A DNA stretch of 64,000 nt. Origin: Herbaspirillum sp. RV1423 (GTDB lineage Bacteria; Pseudomonadota; Gammaproteobacteria; Burkholderiales; Burkholderiaceae_D). Positions 17,419 to 24,991 of this stretch are shown here, piece after piece (the first letter of the stretch is position 1; every line of letters starts with the position of its first letter). The DNA lies in NCBI RefSeq assembly GCF_000577615.1, contig NZ_CBXX010000008.1, forward strand, positions 118,764-182,763, given 5' to 3'. Below the pieces are notes generated by a model, which had not been told where the DNA came from, did not search any database, and worked only from the letters and a program-made list of their open reading frames with translations. A program made the position numbers and the translations under genes.

Positions 17419-17692
17419 ATATTGCGGAACACATGTTATCGAACCACGAAACAATACGTTAGCGACCGTTTTTCAGAAGGGATAACCGGATAGCCTTCAC
17501 TCAGCCGGAAACCCTTTTACACAAAGGCCGCTAACACTTTCTTTAAGCACAACCACCTTGCGTAGCACCGTCCGGATTGCGCTTCGCTGAAATCTACAAG
17601 AAACCCTCTGTGGTGGCCCGAAGACAAGAGGCAGGTTTGCAGAGATGGAGCCATGGAACGCAAGTCCTCCATCTGAAGTGATGCTTAAATCT
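17419..17692. other. Gap between the Tn7-like region and the flanking LysR gene
   Basis: About 270 bp without a convincing gene. It starts with sequence that could be a transposon terminus (on the minus strand TGTTCCGCAAT reads into the iterated repeats from 17431). It also contains CACGAAACAA at 17445-17454, identical to 9821-9830 beside the glmS attachment site. The rest looks like ordinary non-coding DNA before the LysR stop codon. Confidence 0.45.
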
Positions 17693-18631
17693 TCAGGCGC
17701 CAGGCTCTTGGAGTCCCAGGGACCAGCCCGGCGGATAGCCGATATGCGCTCGTAGCGTATCCAGCAGGACCGTGACTCGGGCTGGCGGCTGCCTCAATGC
17801 GCGTAAGGCATGAATTCCTGTGCATGCATGTGGTTGCTCTGACCACTCAGGAAAGAGCTGCAAAAGATGACCGGTTTTGACATCTGGCCCGACCACCCAG
17901 TCTGGAAGATAGCCAATCCCTAGCCCCTCCCTGGCGGCGAGGCGCATCGCCTCAAAATCATCACAGGCAAACACAGGCTGCGAGCTTACTGCGCGCGCCG
18001 GCTGACCAAGCACGTCAGACCATCCCAGCAAGTCCGCTCCATGCAATTTGTCGATTAAGCGATGCGATGCCAGGTCTGCGAGTTCGGCCGGAGTCCCTGC
18101 TTGCGCGAGATAGGCTGGACTTGCACACAAAATCCGGGTCTGCGTTGCAATGCGGGTCCCGATGAGAGTGCTATCAGCCATATCACCGATTCGGATAACC
18201 AAATCCAGACGCTCTGCCACCGGGTCAGCAAGCCTTTCAGTGAGGTCCAATTCCAACCGCAAATCAGAATACTTACGAGCCAGTTCTCCCATGACTGGCA
18301 TGACATAGCGCTTGCCAAACGTCGGGAAGCAGGCCACCCGCAGGGTGCCGGTCACTGCGCCCTTCATCGATGCCAATTCTTGCTGCGCGTCTTCCAGTGA
18401 GTCAAGGATTTGCCTGGCCCGCACCAATAGCGCCTCCCCCGCGTCGGTGAGTGTCAACAGTCGTGTGGAACGCAAGAACAAAGGGGTATCGAGGTACTCC
18501 TCAAGCGTATCAATCTGGCGCCCGATGGAGGAAGGCGTGCGACCACGGCGTCGACCGGCACCGGAGAAGCTGCCTTCCCGCGCCACATCGGCGAAGACTC
18601 CCAGAAACTCCGCGAATTTTTCTGACTGCAT
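17693..18631 (-). CDS. LysR-family transcriptional regulator
   Basis: A protein of about 312 residues from the ATG at 18631, selected because AAGGA lies about 9 nt upstream and the conserved HTH start (KFAEFLGVFADVAREGSFSGAG) follows directly. The frame is open further upstream but without homology. The HTH spans about 1-65 and the substrate-binding domain 90-300. It is divergent from the aldehyde dehydrogenase gene, with 120 bp between the starts, and probably controls the rightward ALDH-CMD-quinone reductase genes. The inducer is unknown. Confidence 0.92.
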   Translation of the reverse strand: MQSEKFAEFLGVFADVAREGSFSGAGRRRGRTPSSIGRQIDTLEEYLDTPLFLRSTRLLTLTDAGEALLVRARQILDSLEDAQQELASMKGAVTGTLRVACFPTFGKRYVMPVMGELARKYSDLRLELDLTERLADPVAERLDLVIRIGDMADSTLIGTRIATQTRILCASPAYLAQAGTPAELADLASHRLIDKLHGADLLGWSDVLGQPARAVSSQPVFACDDFEAMRLAAREGLGIGYLPDWVVGPDVKTGHLLQLFPEWSEQPHACTGIHALRALRQPPARVTVLLDTLRAHIGYPPGWSLGLQEPGA

Positions 18632-18751
18632 TTGTGCATTCCTTGCATAACCATTGTGGGGAAGAGTCATCTTATCAACAGTCCCCCTCAGTTTTAATCT
18701 TCTTCCTACGGCAAGCCCACATGCTACCGAATTCAACCAAGGAAGATAATC

Positions 18752-20191
18752 ATGCAAAAGTATAAATACGACCAGCTCTATCTGTTTATCAATGGTGTCT
18801 GGCTGGAAGCTGGAAACCGCGACACCTCCGCTGTCATCAATCCCGCAACGGGTGCGGCACTGGGCCGTCTGCCGCTCGCCACTGCCGCAGACTTGGACCA
18901 GGCGCTAAGCGCGGCTAAAGAAGCTTTCGAGGTATGGCGCCATACAGTTCCCGCCGAACGCGCCCGCATCCTGAGAAACGCTGCCGGATTGATGCGCGAA
19001 CGCGCTGAGCACATCGCCGCGCTGATGACGCTGGAAGAAGGGAAGCCCCTGAGCGAAAGCCGAGATGAAGTGCTGCGCGCCGCGGAATACTTCGAATGGT
19101 TCTCCGAGGAAGCGCGCCGTATCGATGGCCGCGTGGTTCCCGCCAATCGCCCTGGCGTCCAGCAATTAGTGAAGCGTCAGGCTATCGGTCCGGTAGCTGC
19201 CTTTACGCCCTGGAATTTCCCTGCCATTACCCCTGCTCGCAAGCTGTCGGCAGCCTTGGCGGCCGGTTGCAGCGTCATTCTGAAACCAGGCGAAGAAAGC
19301 CCTGCGACGGCCTTGGCCCTGGCCCGCTGCCTGGATGATGCCGGTCTGCCTAAAGGCGTACTGCAAATCGTCTTCGGTGTTCCGGACATGGTCTCGGGAC
19401 AACTGATTGCCTCGCCGGTCATTCGCAAGGTCGCCTTCACCGGTTCCGTACCTGTGGGACGCCTGCTGTCCGAGCGTGCTGCCGCCGGCGTCAAACCCAT
19501 CACGCTGGAGCTAGGCGGACACGGCCCCGTGTTGGTATTTGAGGATGCCGATATCGATGCTGCAGCGGCTGGCGGTGCCGCCAACCGCTTCCGCGGCACC
19601 GGCCAAATCTGCATTTCATCGACCCGTTTTCTGATTCAGCGTGCCGTCTACCCCCGCTTCGAGGAACGCTTCGTCGCAGCAACGCAGAAGCTGGTCATCG
19701 GTGACGGCATGGATAGCGGCACACAAGTGGGTCCACTAGCCAATCCGCGCCAACTGGCCAAGATGGAATCGCTGGTTGCCGACGCAGTGGCGCAAGGTGC
19801 AAAGGTATTGACTGGTGGAAAGCGTATCGACCGTCCGGGCTATTTCTTCGAACCTACCGTGCTGGCCGACGTGCCGATGAGCGCTCGCATCATGCATGAA
19901 GAGCCGTTCGGCCCCATCGCCGTCTTACGCCCCTTCGACATGCTGGAGGACGGTCTGGCGGAAGCTAATCGCTTGCCCTACGCACTGTCTGCCTATGCCT
20001 TTACCCGAGATGCACGTACCGCCATCGACGTCGGTGACGGCCTTGAGGCTGGAATGATTGGCATCAACCAATACCGCATCATCGCCACCGAACTGCCTTT
20101 CGGTGGAATGAAGGAAAGCGGTCATGGCTCGGAAGGCGGCACGGAAGGCATCGGCCATTACCTGACCAACAAATTCATCAGCCAGGCCTGA
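18752..20191 (+). CDS. NAD(P)-dependent aldehyde dehydrogenase, succinate-semialdehyde dehydrogenase-like
   Basis: A 479-residue cytoplasmic ALDH. Asn155 (FTPWNFP), the general base Glu253 (TLELGGHGP) and the nucleophile Cys287 (GQICISS) are all present. The C-terminal PFGGMKESGHGSEGG motif fits the GabD/succinate-semialdehyde group, though the true substrate may be another aldehyde. It is the first gene of a likely operon with a CMD-family protein (23 nt later) and a quinone oxidoreductase (69 nt after that), driven divergently from the LysR gene. Together they suggest oxidation of an aldehyde or quinone-generating aromatic compound. Confidence 0.9.
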   Translation: MQKYKYDQLYLFINGVWLEAGNRDTSAVINPATGAALGRLPLATAADLDQALSAAKEAFEVWRHTVPAERARILRNAAGLMRERAEHIAALMTLEEGKPLSESRDEVLRAAEYFEWFSEEARRIDGRVVPANRPGVQQLVKRQAIGPVAAFTPWNFPAITPARKLSAALAAGCSVILKPGEESPATALALARCLDDAGLPKGVLQIVFGVPDMVSGQLIASPVIRKVAFTGSVPVGRLLSERAAAGVKPITLELGGHGPVLVFEDADIDAAAAGGAANRFRGTGQICISSTRFLIQRAVYPRFEERFVAATQKLVIGDGMDSGTQVGPLANPRQLAKMESLVADAVAQGAKVLTGGKRIDRPGYFFEPTVLADVPMSARIMHEEPFGPIAVLRPFDMLEDGLAEANRLPYALSAYAFTRDARTAIDVGDGLEAGMIGINQYRIIATELPFGGMKESGHGSEGGTEGIGHYLTNKFISQA

Positions 20192-20214
20192 TTCAGATAC
20201 GAACAGGAAACGTC

Positions 20215-20547
20215 ATGAAACCCATCGATTTCACCAGCCCTCGCGCAACGGCCCGCCACTTCACCCCCAAGCTGTCCGATTTCGTCGAGCAGCCGCTATA
20301 TTCGGAAGTCTGGACTGACCCGGACCTCGCACCGCGCGACCGCAGCCTCATCACCATCGCTTGTCTCATCGCGATGAACCACGCCAACGAACTTCCCGCG
20401 CATCTGCGCCGCGGTATCCAGAATGGTTTGACGCAGGCTGAGCTGAGTGCGGCCATCACGCACTTGGCGTTCTACGCCGGCTTCCCGGCGGCCATCACGG
20501 CGTCCGCTTACGCCAACGCGGTGTTCTCTGAAAACCAAGCCGCCTGA
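20215..20547 (+). CDS. Carboxymuconolactone decarboxylase-family protein
   Basis: A 110-residue protein matching the CMD fold: RDRSLITIACLIAMNHANELPAHLR, then NGLTQAEL and ITHLAFYAGFPAAI. The paired cysteines of AhpD-type peroxidase members are absent, so it is of the decarboxylase-like or uncharacterised class rather than an alkylhydroperoxidase. It sits between an aldehyde dehydrogenase and a quinone oxidoreductase on the same strand and is probably co-transcribed with them. The substrate is unknown. Confidence 0.85.
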   Translation: MKPIDFTSPRATARHFTPKLSDFVEQPLYSEVWTDPDLAPRDRSLITIACLIAMNHANELPAHLRRGIQNGLTQAELSAAITHLAFYAGFPAAITASAYANAVFSENQAA

Positions 20548-20616
20548 CTATATTTTTCTACCGCGCAAGCCCCGTAGCGGCCATCCGGCTCTATCGCAGC
20601 GAAATAAGGAACCATC

Positions 20617-21597
20617 ATGAAAGCTATTACCTTTGACCAATTCGGCGCCGCCGACGTACTCAAAATCAACGAGGTCCCAGAACCTGTCCTCCGTCCCACC
20701 GACCTGCTGGTGCGTACCCATGCAGCCGGCGTCAACCGCGCTGACCTGACCCACCGTCGCGGCGGCTACGGCTGGCCTGACTTTGGCGACTCCACCGTCA
20801 TGGGCCTGGAAATCGCGGGCGAGGTGGTCGCCATCGGCTTGGAAGTCCAAGGCTATTCTGTCGGTGACCGTGTCATGGGTATTGTTGGAGGTGGCGCCTA
20901 TGCTGAGGTTGCCCGCATCGACTACCGTATGGCGATGCCGATTCCAGACGGCATGGACTATATTCATGCTGCGGCAATCACCGAAGTATTTGTGACTGCC
21001 CATGAAGCGCTCATTCACTTGGGCAAGCTGCAACCTGGCGAATCAGTTCTGGTTCACGCCGGAGCAGGTGGTGTCGGCGGTGCGGCGGTACAGCTCGCAC
21101 ATGCGGTTGGCGCGACAGTTTTTGCCACAGCACAGAGCAGCGCCCATGATCTGGTTCGCAAAATGGGGGCGAATCATGTAATCGATTATGAGAAAGAAGA
21201 CTTCGCGGAGGCAGTTGCTACACGAACAGAAAATCGCGGCGTAAACCTCATCCTTGATTTCATCGGCGCACCTTACTTCGAACGCAATGTGAATTCGCTC
21301 GACTTCGGCGGCCGCCTGGTGCAAATCGGTATCATGGGTGGTATCGAAAACGCGAAGATACCGCTGGACCGTCTGCTGTATCGCCACCTGCAAATTATGG
21401 GCACAGTCATGAAATCGCGTTCACAAGAAGTAAAGCACGCCATGTCGCGTCGTTTCAAGGAACGTTGGTTATCCCAGTTTGGCAAGGATGGATTGAATCC
21501 AATCATCGATAGCGTCTATCCCTTGGCCGAGGCAGGCGCAGCGCAGAAACGCATGGAAGATGGTTTGAACGTGGGAAAAATTGTCCTGACTACCTGA
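20617..21597 (+). CDS. Zinc-free quinone oxidoreductase (MDR family)
   Basis: A 326-residue medium-chain dehydrogenase/reductase without the structural or catalytic zinc cysteines. An N-terminal GroES-like domain (about 1-125) is followed by a Rossmann domain with HAGAGGVGGAAVQLA (about 147-161) and NHVIDYEKEDF. Members reduce quinones or enones with NADPH in the cytoplasm. It ends the LysR-linked operon; 70-105 nt after its stop lies a 12-bp-stem hairpin. The role in this pathway is probably detoxifying or reducing a quinone/enone intermediate, which is inference. Confidence 0.9.
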   Translation: MKAITFDQFGAADVLKINEVPEPVLRPTDLLVRTHAAGVNRADLTHRRGGYGWPDFGDSTVMGLEIAGEVVAIGLEVQGYSVGDRVMGIVGGGAYAEVARIDYRMAMPIPDGMDYIHAAAITEVFVTAHEALIHLGKLQPGESVLVHAGAGGVGGAAVQLAHAVGATVFATAQSSAHDLVRKMGANHVIDYEKEDFAEAVATRTENRGVNLILDFIGAPYFERNVNSLDFGGRLVQIGIMGGIENAKIPLDRLLYRHLQIMGTVMKSRSQEVKHAMSRRFKERWLSQFGKDGLNPIIDSVYPLAEAGAAQKRMEDGLNVGKIVLTT

Positions 21598-21666
21598 GCA
21601 AATACTTAAGTTGTGCATACGCTTGTTCATCTAAAAACAGCGTGCAAAAAAAGTCAGACCTCTTCG

Positions 21667-21702
21667 GGTTTCTCAGGGTTCTTCAGAGCCCCCTGAGAAA
21701 CC
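21667..21702. terminator. 12-bp perfect hairpin between convergent genes
   Basis: GGTTTCTCAGGG (21667-21678) pairs perfectly with 21691-21702 around a 12-nt loop. It lies between the convergent quinone reductase and epoxide hydrolase genes. On the minus strand a run of seven T follows about 15 nt after the stem, so leftward termination is plausible; on the plus strand there is no T-run. Confidence 0.6.
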
Positions 21703-21758
21703 GTCGCCGCTTATCGCAAAAGGAATTTGCTTGATGGTTGCCAACCAATTAGGGCAAC

Positions 21759-22754
21759 CTACGCTGCCCCGTCCCCCAGCTCTTTGGCAAAATCAAGAAT
21801 TACTTGAGAGACAACATCTGGCCGCTCCTGCGGCAGCCAGTGACCACAGTCCGGAATCACACGTGTTCCTCGGAGACATGGCACCTTCGCTGACATGGAA
21901 GCAATTATCTCTTTCATGCCTGGAATGCTCAGCCCGGTGTCCCGCTCTCCAACTAGATATAGGCTCGGCACAGTAACGACCGCATCTGAATAGCTGGCCT
22001 CAAGCGCCCAATTCCTATCTAAGTTCCGGTAGTAGTTCAGTCCTCCCCGGAAGCCGCTTTCTTCGAAGGCCAGTGTGAAGACATCGATATCGTCTTGCGT
22101 CAGCCAAGATGGAAGTTTCGAAGGAAGCGGGAGTGATGCCAGCAATCCGTCTTTCCTGTTCACCATGCCGAACGGATTCGGCGTTCCGTCTCCCTGCTCG
22201 CGCGGCCCGGCTTCGCCAGACGCTGCATACAAAATTTTCACCAAGGTTTCGTTTACGCTCGTTTCGAACTCTTTTTCAGCCCTGCCTTCATCTTGGAAGT
22301 AGAGCGCGTACAGCTCCAGGTCTTCGGTGTGCGGGAAGAGCTGTGTCGGCGGAGCGGGAGCTCGCGGCATCATCGGCACGCCCAGCGCTATCAAGCCCCT
22401 GAATCGGCTCGGATATCTCAACGCAGCATGCCAAGCCACGGTAGCGCCCCAGTCGTTACCGACAATTACGGCGTCCTTGGCATCCAGGGCATTAAGCAGT
22501 CCCACCATATCCGCCGCTAAATGCTCCACCGAGAATAATTCCACAGCACCAGGACTATCGCTCTTTCCGTAACCGCGCATATCCGGAGCAACCGCCCTGA
22601 ATCCTGCTGCTGCCAAGGGGCCCATCTGGTGTCGCCAGGAGTACGATGTCTCCGGAAAGCCGTGACAGAGCAGAATGACAGGGCCCTCACCCTGCTCAGC
22701 GACATTCATGTTGATGCCATTCGCGGCAACCATCCTGTACTGAATTTTTTCCAC
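21759..22754 (-). CDS. Alpha/beta hydrolase, soluble epoxide hydrolase type
   Basis: A 331-residue protein with the full epoxide-hydrolase set: oxyanion motif HGFPETSYSW (31-40), nucleophile Asp101 in VGNDWGA, ring-opening tyrosines near 152 and 241/242, acid Asp272 (GERDTGLS) and His305 (CGHWLPQE). These enzymes convert epoxides to diols; dehalogenases share the fold but not the paired tyrosines. It is divergent from an Rrf2-family regulator, and a palindrome in the shared promoter suggests that regulator represses it. No signal peptide is seen. The natural substrate is unknown. Confidence 0.9.
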   Translation of the reverse strand: MEKIQYRMVAANGINMNVAEQGEGPVILLCHGFPETSYSWRHQMGPLAAAGFRAVAPDMRGYGKSDSPGAVELFSVEHLAADMVGLLNALDAKDAVIVGNDWGATVAWHAALRYPSRFRGLIALGVPMMPRAPAPPTQLFPHTEDLELYALYFQDEGRAEKEFETSVNETLVKILYAASGEAGPREQGDGTPNPFGMVNRKDGLLASLPLPSKLPSWLTQDDIDVFTLAFEESGFRGGLNYYRNLDRNWALEASYSDAVVTVPSLYLVGERDTGLSIPGMKEIIASMSAKVPCLRGTRVIPDCGHWLPQERPDVVSQVILDFAKELGDGAA

Positions 22755-22781
22755 GATAGAATCTCCTGATAAGATACATGC

Positions 22782-22798
22782 GTAACATCATAAGTTAC
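22782..22798. promoter_or_regulatory. Operator-like palindrome between the epoxide hydrolase and Rrf2 genes
   Basis: GTAAC-7-GTTAC (22782-22798), flanked by ACATG and ACACA, is a perfect inverted repeat in the 93-bp divergent promoter region. Rrf2-family repressors bind this type of dyad. It is the most likely operator of the adjacent regulator. Confidence 0.65.
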
Positions 22799-22847
22799 AC
22801 ATAATCTCTGGTCAACCTCAACTCTCATAATTCATTGAAAGGCGTAG

Positions 22848-23267
22848 ATGCGCACTGACACTCGTTTGTCTCGCATGCTGCACGTGCTGGTCCATATGCA
22901 CTTACTTGGCGGCAAAGAGACGTCGGAGACAATTGCACTCATGCTGAACACGAACCCGGTCGTGGTCAGAAGGACGATGGCCCGCTTGAAGAGCCACGGC
23001 ATCGTACAGTCCGAGGGAGGAAAAGGCGGAGGATGGGTACTGGCGAGGCCAGCGGAAGAGGTGTCACTGCTGGATGTGCAAGCTGCACTGAGCGCGGAAG
23101 ACATTTTCGCAATTGGCCTGTCATCTGATCATCCCAAATGCCCAGTAGAAGCAGCGGTGAATTCGGCTGTTGGTGGGGCGCTCGAGCAAGCTCAGGTGCG
23201 CTTCAGCGAAACACTTCAAGGCATCACGCTGGCTGACTTGGCTTCCTCTTTCAAGAAAGCAGAATAA
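22848..23267 (+). CDS. Rrf2-family transcriptional regulator
   Basis: A 139-residue protein beginning MRTDTRLSRMLHVLVHMHLL. A winged HTH (TSETIALMLNTNPVVVRRTMARL) and a wing (GGKGGGWVLARP) are typical of Rrf2. Only one cysteine is present in the region where IscR and NsrR carry their three cluster ligands (HPKCPVEAAV), so it is of the cluster-free or single-cysteine type, possibly sensing an electrophile directly. It faces away from an epoxide hydrolase gene across a likely operator, which fits a sensor of reactive epoxides or similar compounds; that last point is inference. Confidence 0.9.
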   Translation: MRTDTRLSRMLHVLVHMHLLGGKETSETIALMLNTNPVVVRRTMARLKSHGIVQSEGGKGGGWVLARPAEEVSLLDVQAALSAEDIFAIGLSSDHPKCPVEAAVNSAVGGALEQAQVRFSETLQGITLADLASSFKKAE

Positions 23268-23483
23268 TCTGTGGCGACGTATGGACCACATCGACAAGCC
23301 AACCAGTTTATTAAAACTGACGGCGGGCCAATTACGCGGAATCTAAGCAATAGATGACGCGCCAAAGGCGGATCATCTAGCTTTATCCCCGATTAAGTCT
23401 TTCGCAAGATATCCGGCAATCTGTGGATTTTCTTTTATCCGACGGATGCTATAGCCATACCAATCACTACCAAACGGCACATA

Positions 23484-24986
23484 CTAGCAGCGCGATAACT
23501 TATGCTTCACCCGACGCCATGCGACAACGATTGCACTGGTCGACAAGGCCAATCCACCTAAGCTGAGCAGCACCAGAATAAGCTCCCGCAACCATCCGAC
23601 TTCAAGCATCGGGCGTAAATCCCAGCTATGGAGAAAACTGAACAACCAACGCCCGACGCGCTGCGCGCGATCCGCACTGAGTTCCAATTGGCCGGTACGG
23701 ACATCGATATAGGCTTGCGTCGCTCCTGCATCGCCGAACTCGAATTTGAGAACGGGCAATCTCCGTTCGGAACCGCCCATCATCGCCTCCGGCTCACGGC
23801 GATAGAAATAGGCGTCGTATTCTGCCAGCAGCGCCCGATGACGGATCGGCGCCGTCATCAGATGAGCTGCGGCAGTTTGCAACGTGTCGACAGGCCATTC
23901 AGCAAGGACTGCCAGCTTCGCATCTTCCTCAACGACGAGGCGCGAATTGTCGGCGGCGTCGCGTGCGAGCACAAACGGCTTGCCGTTGAGTGTTTTCCAC
24001 TCCAGCTCTACCGCATGGAAATCGCCATCCCGCAAAACCTGCAGGATGGCCGAGGGCGTGGCATCCACGCGTTTTCCGGCAGGCGTTCCGCCAGCGTAGG
24101 CAGCGATATCGGGCCGAATGCCGGCAGAGAAGATACCCAACGGGTTCATCGACATCAACCCACTGAAAATCCATGTCAGCGTAATCAGGGAGAAAGTCAG
24201 TCCGAGAAGGTGATGCCATCGCATCCAGCCGGTCTGATACGGCGACCGCGATCCGGATTTGTAACGCCCCGCAAAGCGCCAGCGCCAGACGCCGACCAGA
24301 ATGCCGCTGCAGGCAAGCAACACGCATCCGGCCGACAGAAGGATCACCGTCCAGGTCCAGACGTCATCGACCGGCTTGTTCTTGAACATGTAAAGCCAGT
24401 GCAGCCAGGCGCCGGCGAAATTCCAAAGCCGTTGCATACGTGGGGCCTGCATGACTACTTCCCCCGTATGCGACGACACGTACAGCAGCGTTGCATCTGC
24501 GTCATGCATCCGGATCATATATAGCGGTCGGTGAGGATCCAGGCCGCGCGAATGCGTCCAACGATCTTCTTGCACCGCACCGACGTATGTCGCGTCCGCT
24601 TGCGGCAAGAACAGTCCCGCAGAACGCAATGCATCAGTGGCATCAAAGCGTCCGCGGCGCTCGCCGCTGACGGCGTCGAACACATCGACGCTGCCGTCGG
24701 CGTAATGCAATACATAGCGGGAACGACCGTCAGCGGCATTGAACGTCATGCGTTCCGGCGGCATGCGAGCGGCCGCCACAATTTGCTCCGGCGTCCGGTA
24801 TGAGGGCTCGGAAGCCAGTGCGGGCAAGGCATGCGACCTATCCCAAGGAGTGAGCTTGGGATAGCCGACGAACAACATGACGATGCCGCTCGCGAACCAC
24901 AGCGCCATCAGCACGCAACCCGCCACGCCGCACCAGCGATGAGTCAGGTAGGTCCAGCGCCGCAGGCGCACTGATAGCTTTGTCAT
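23484..24986 (-). CDS. PepSY-associated membrane protein
   Basis: A protein of about 500 residues from the ATG at 24986; an in-frame TTG 9 nt upstream overlaps the receptor stop codon. An N-terminal membrane segment (CGVAGCVLMALWFASGIVMLF), periplasmic PepSY-like stretches, further membrane helices around 195-240 and 255-280, and a final C-terminal helix match the PepSY_TM family. Such proteins sit in the inner membrane next to siderophore receptors and probably help reduce or release imported iron. The gene starts 5 nt after the TonB-dependent receptor gene on the same strand, so they form an operon. Confidence 0.88.
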   Translation of the reverse strand: MTKLSVRLRRWTYLTHRWCGVAGCVLMALWFASGIVMLFVGYPKLTPWDRSHALPALASEPSYRTPEQIVAAARMPPERMTFNAADGRSRYVLHYADGSVDVFDAVSGERRGRFDATDALRSAGLFLPQADATYVGAVQEDRWTHSRGLDPHRPLYMIRMHDADATLLYVSSHTGEVVMQAPRMQRLWNFAGAWLHWLYMFKNKPVDDVWTWTVILLSAGCVLLACSGILVGVWRWRFAGRYKSGSRSPYQTGWMRWHHLLGLTFSLITLTWIFSGLMSMNPLGIFSAGIRPDIAAYAGGTPAGKRVDATPSAILQVLRDGDFHAVELEWKTLNGKPFVLARDAADNSRLVVEEDAKLAVLAEWPVDTLQTAAAHLMTAPIRHRALLAEYDAYFYRREPEAMMGGSERRLPVLKFEFGDAGATQAYIDVRTGQLELSADRAQRVGRWLFSFLHSWDLRPMLEVGWLRELILVLLSLGGLALSTSAIVVAWRRVKHKLSRC

Positions 24987-24991
24987 CCCGA

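Noticed and set aside
9793..17460. A complete, active Tn7 transposon
   Set aside because: No tnsA or tnsB was found, tniQ is truncated, and only one end has a plausible repeat array.
17471..17485. TTTTTCAGAAGG considered as a Tn402/integron-type terminal inverted repeat
   Set aside because: Only about 10 bases match and the typical TGTC start and following bases are absent.
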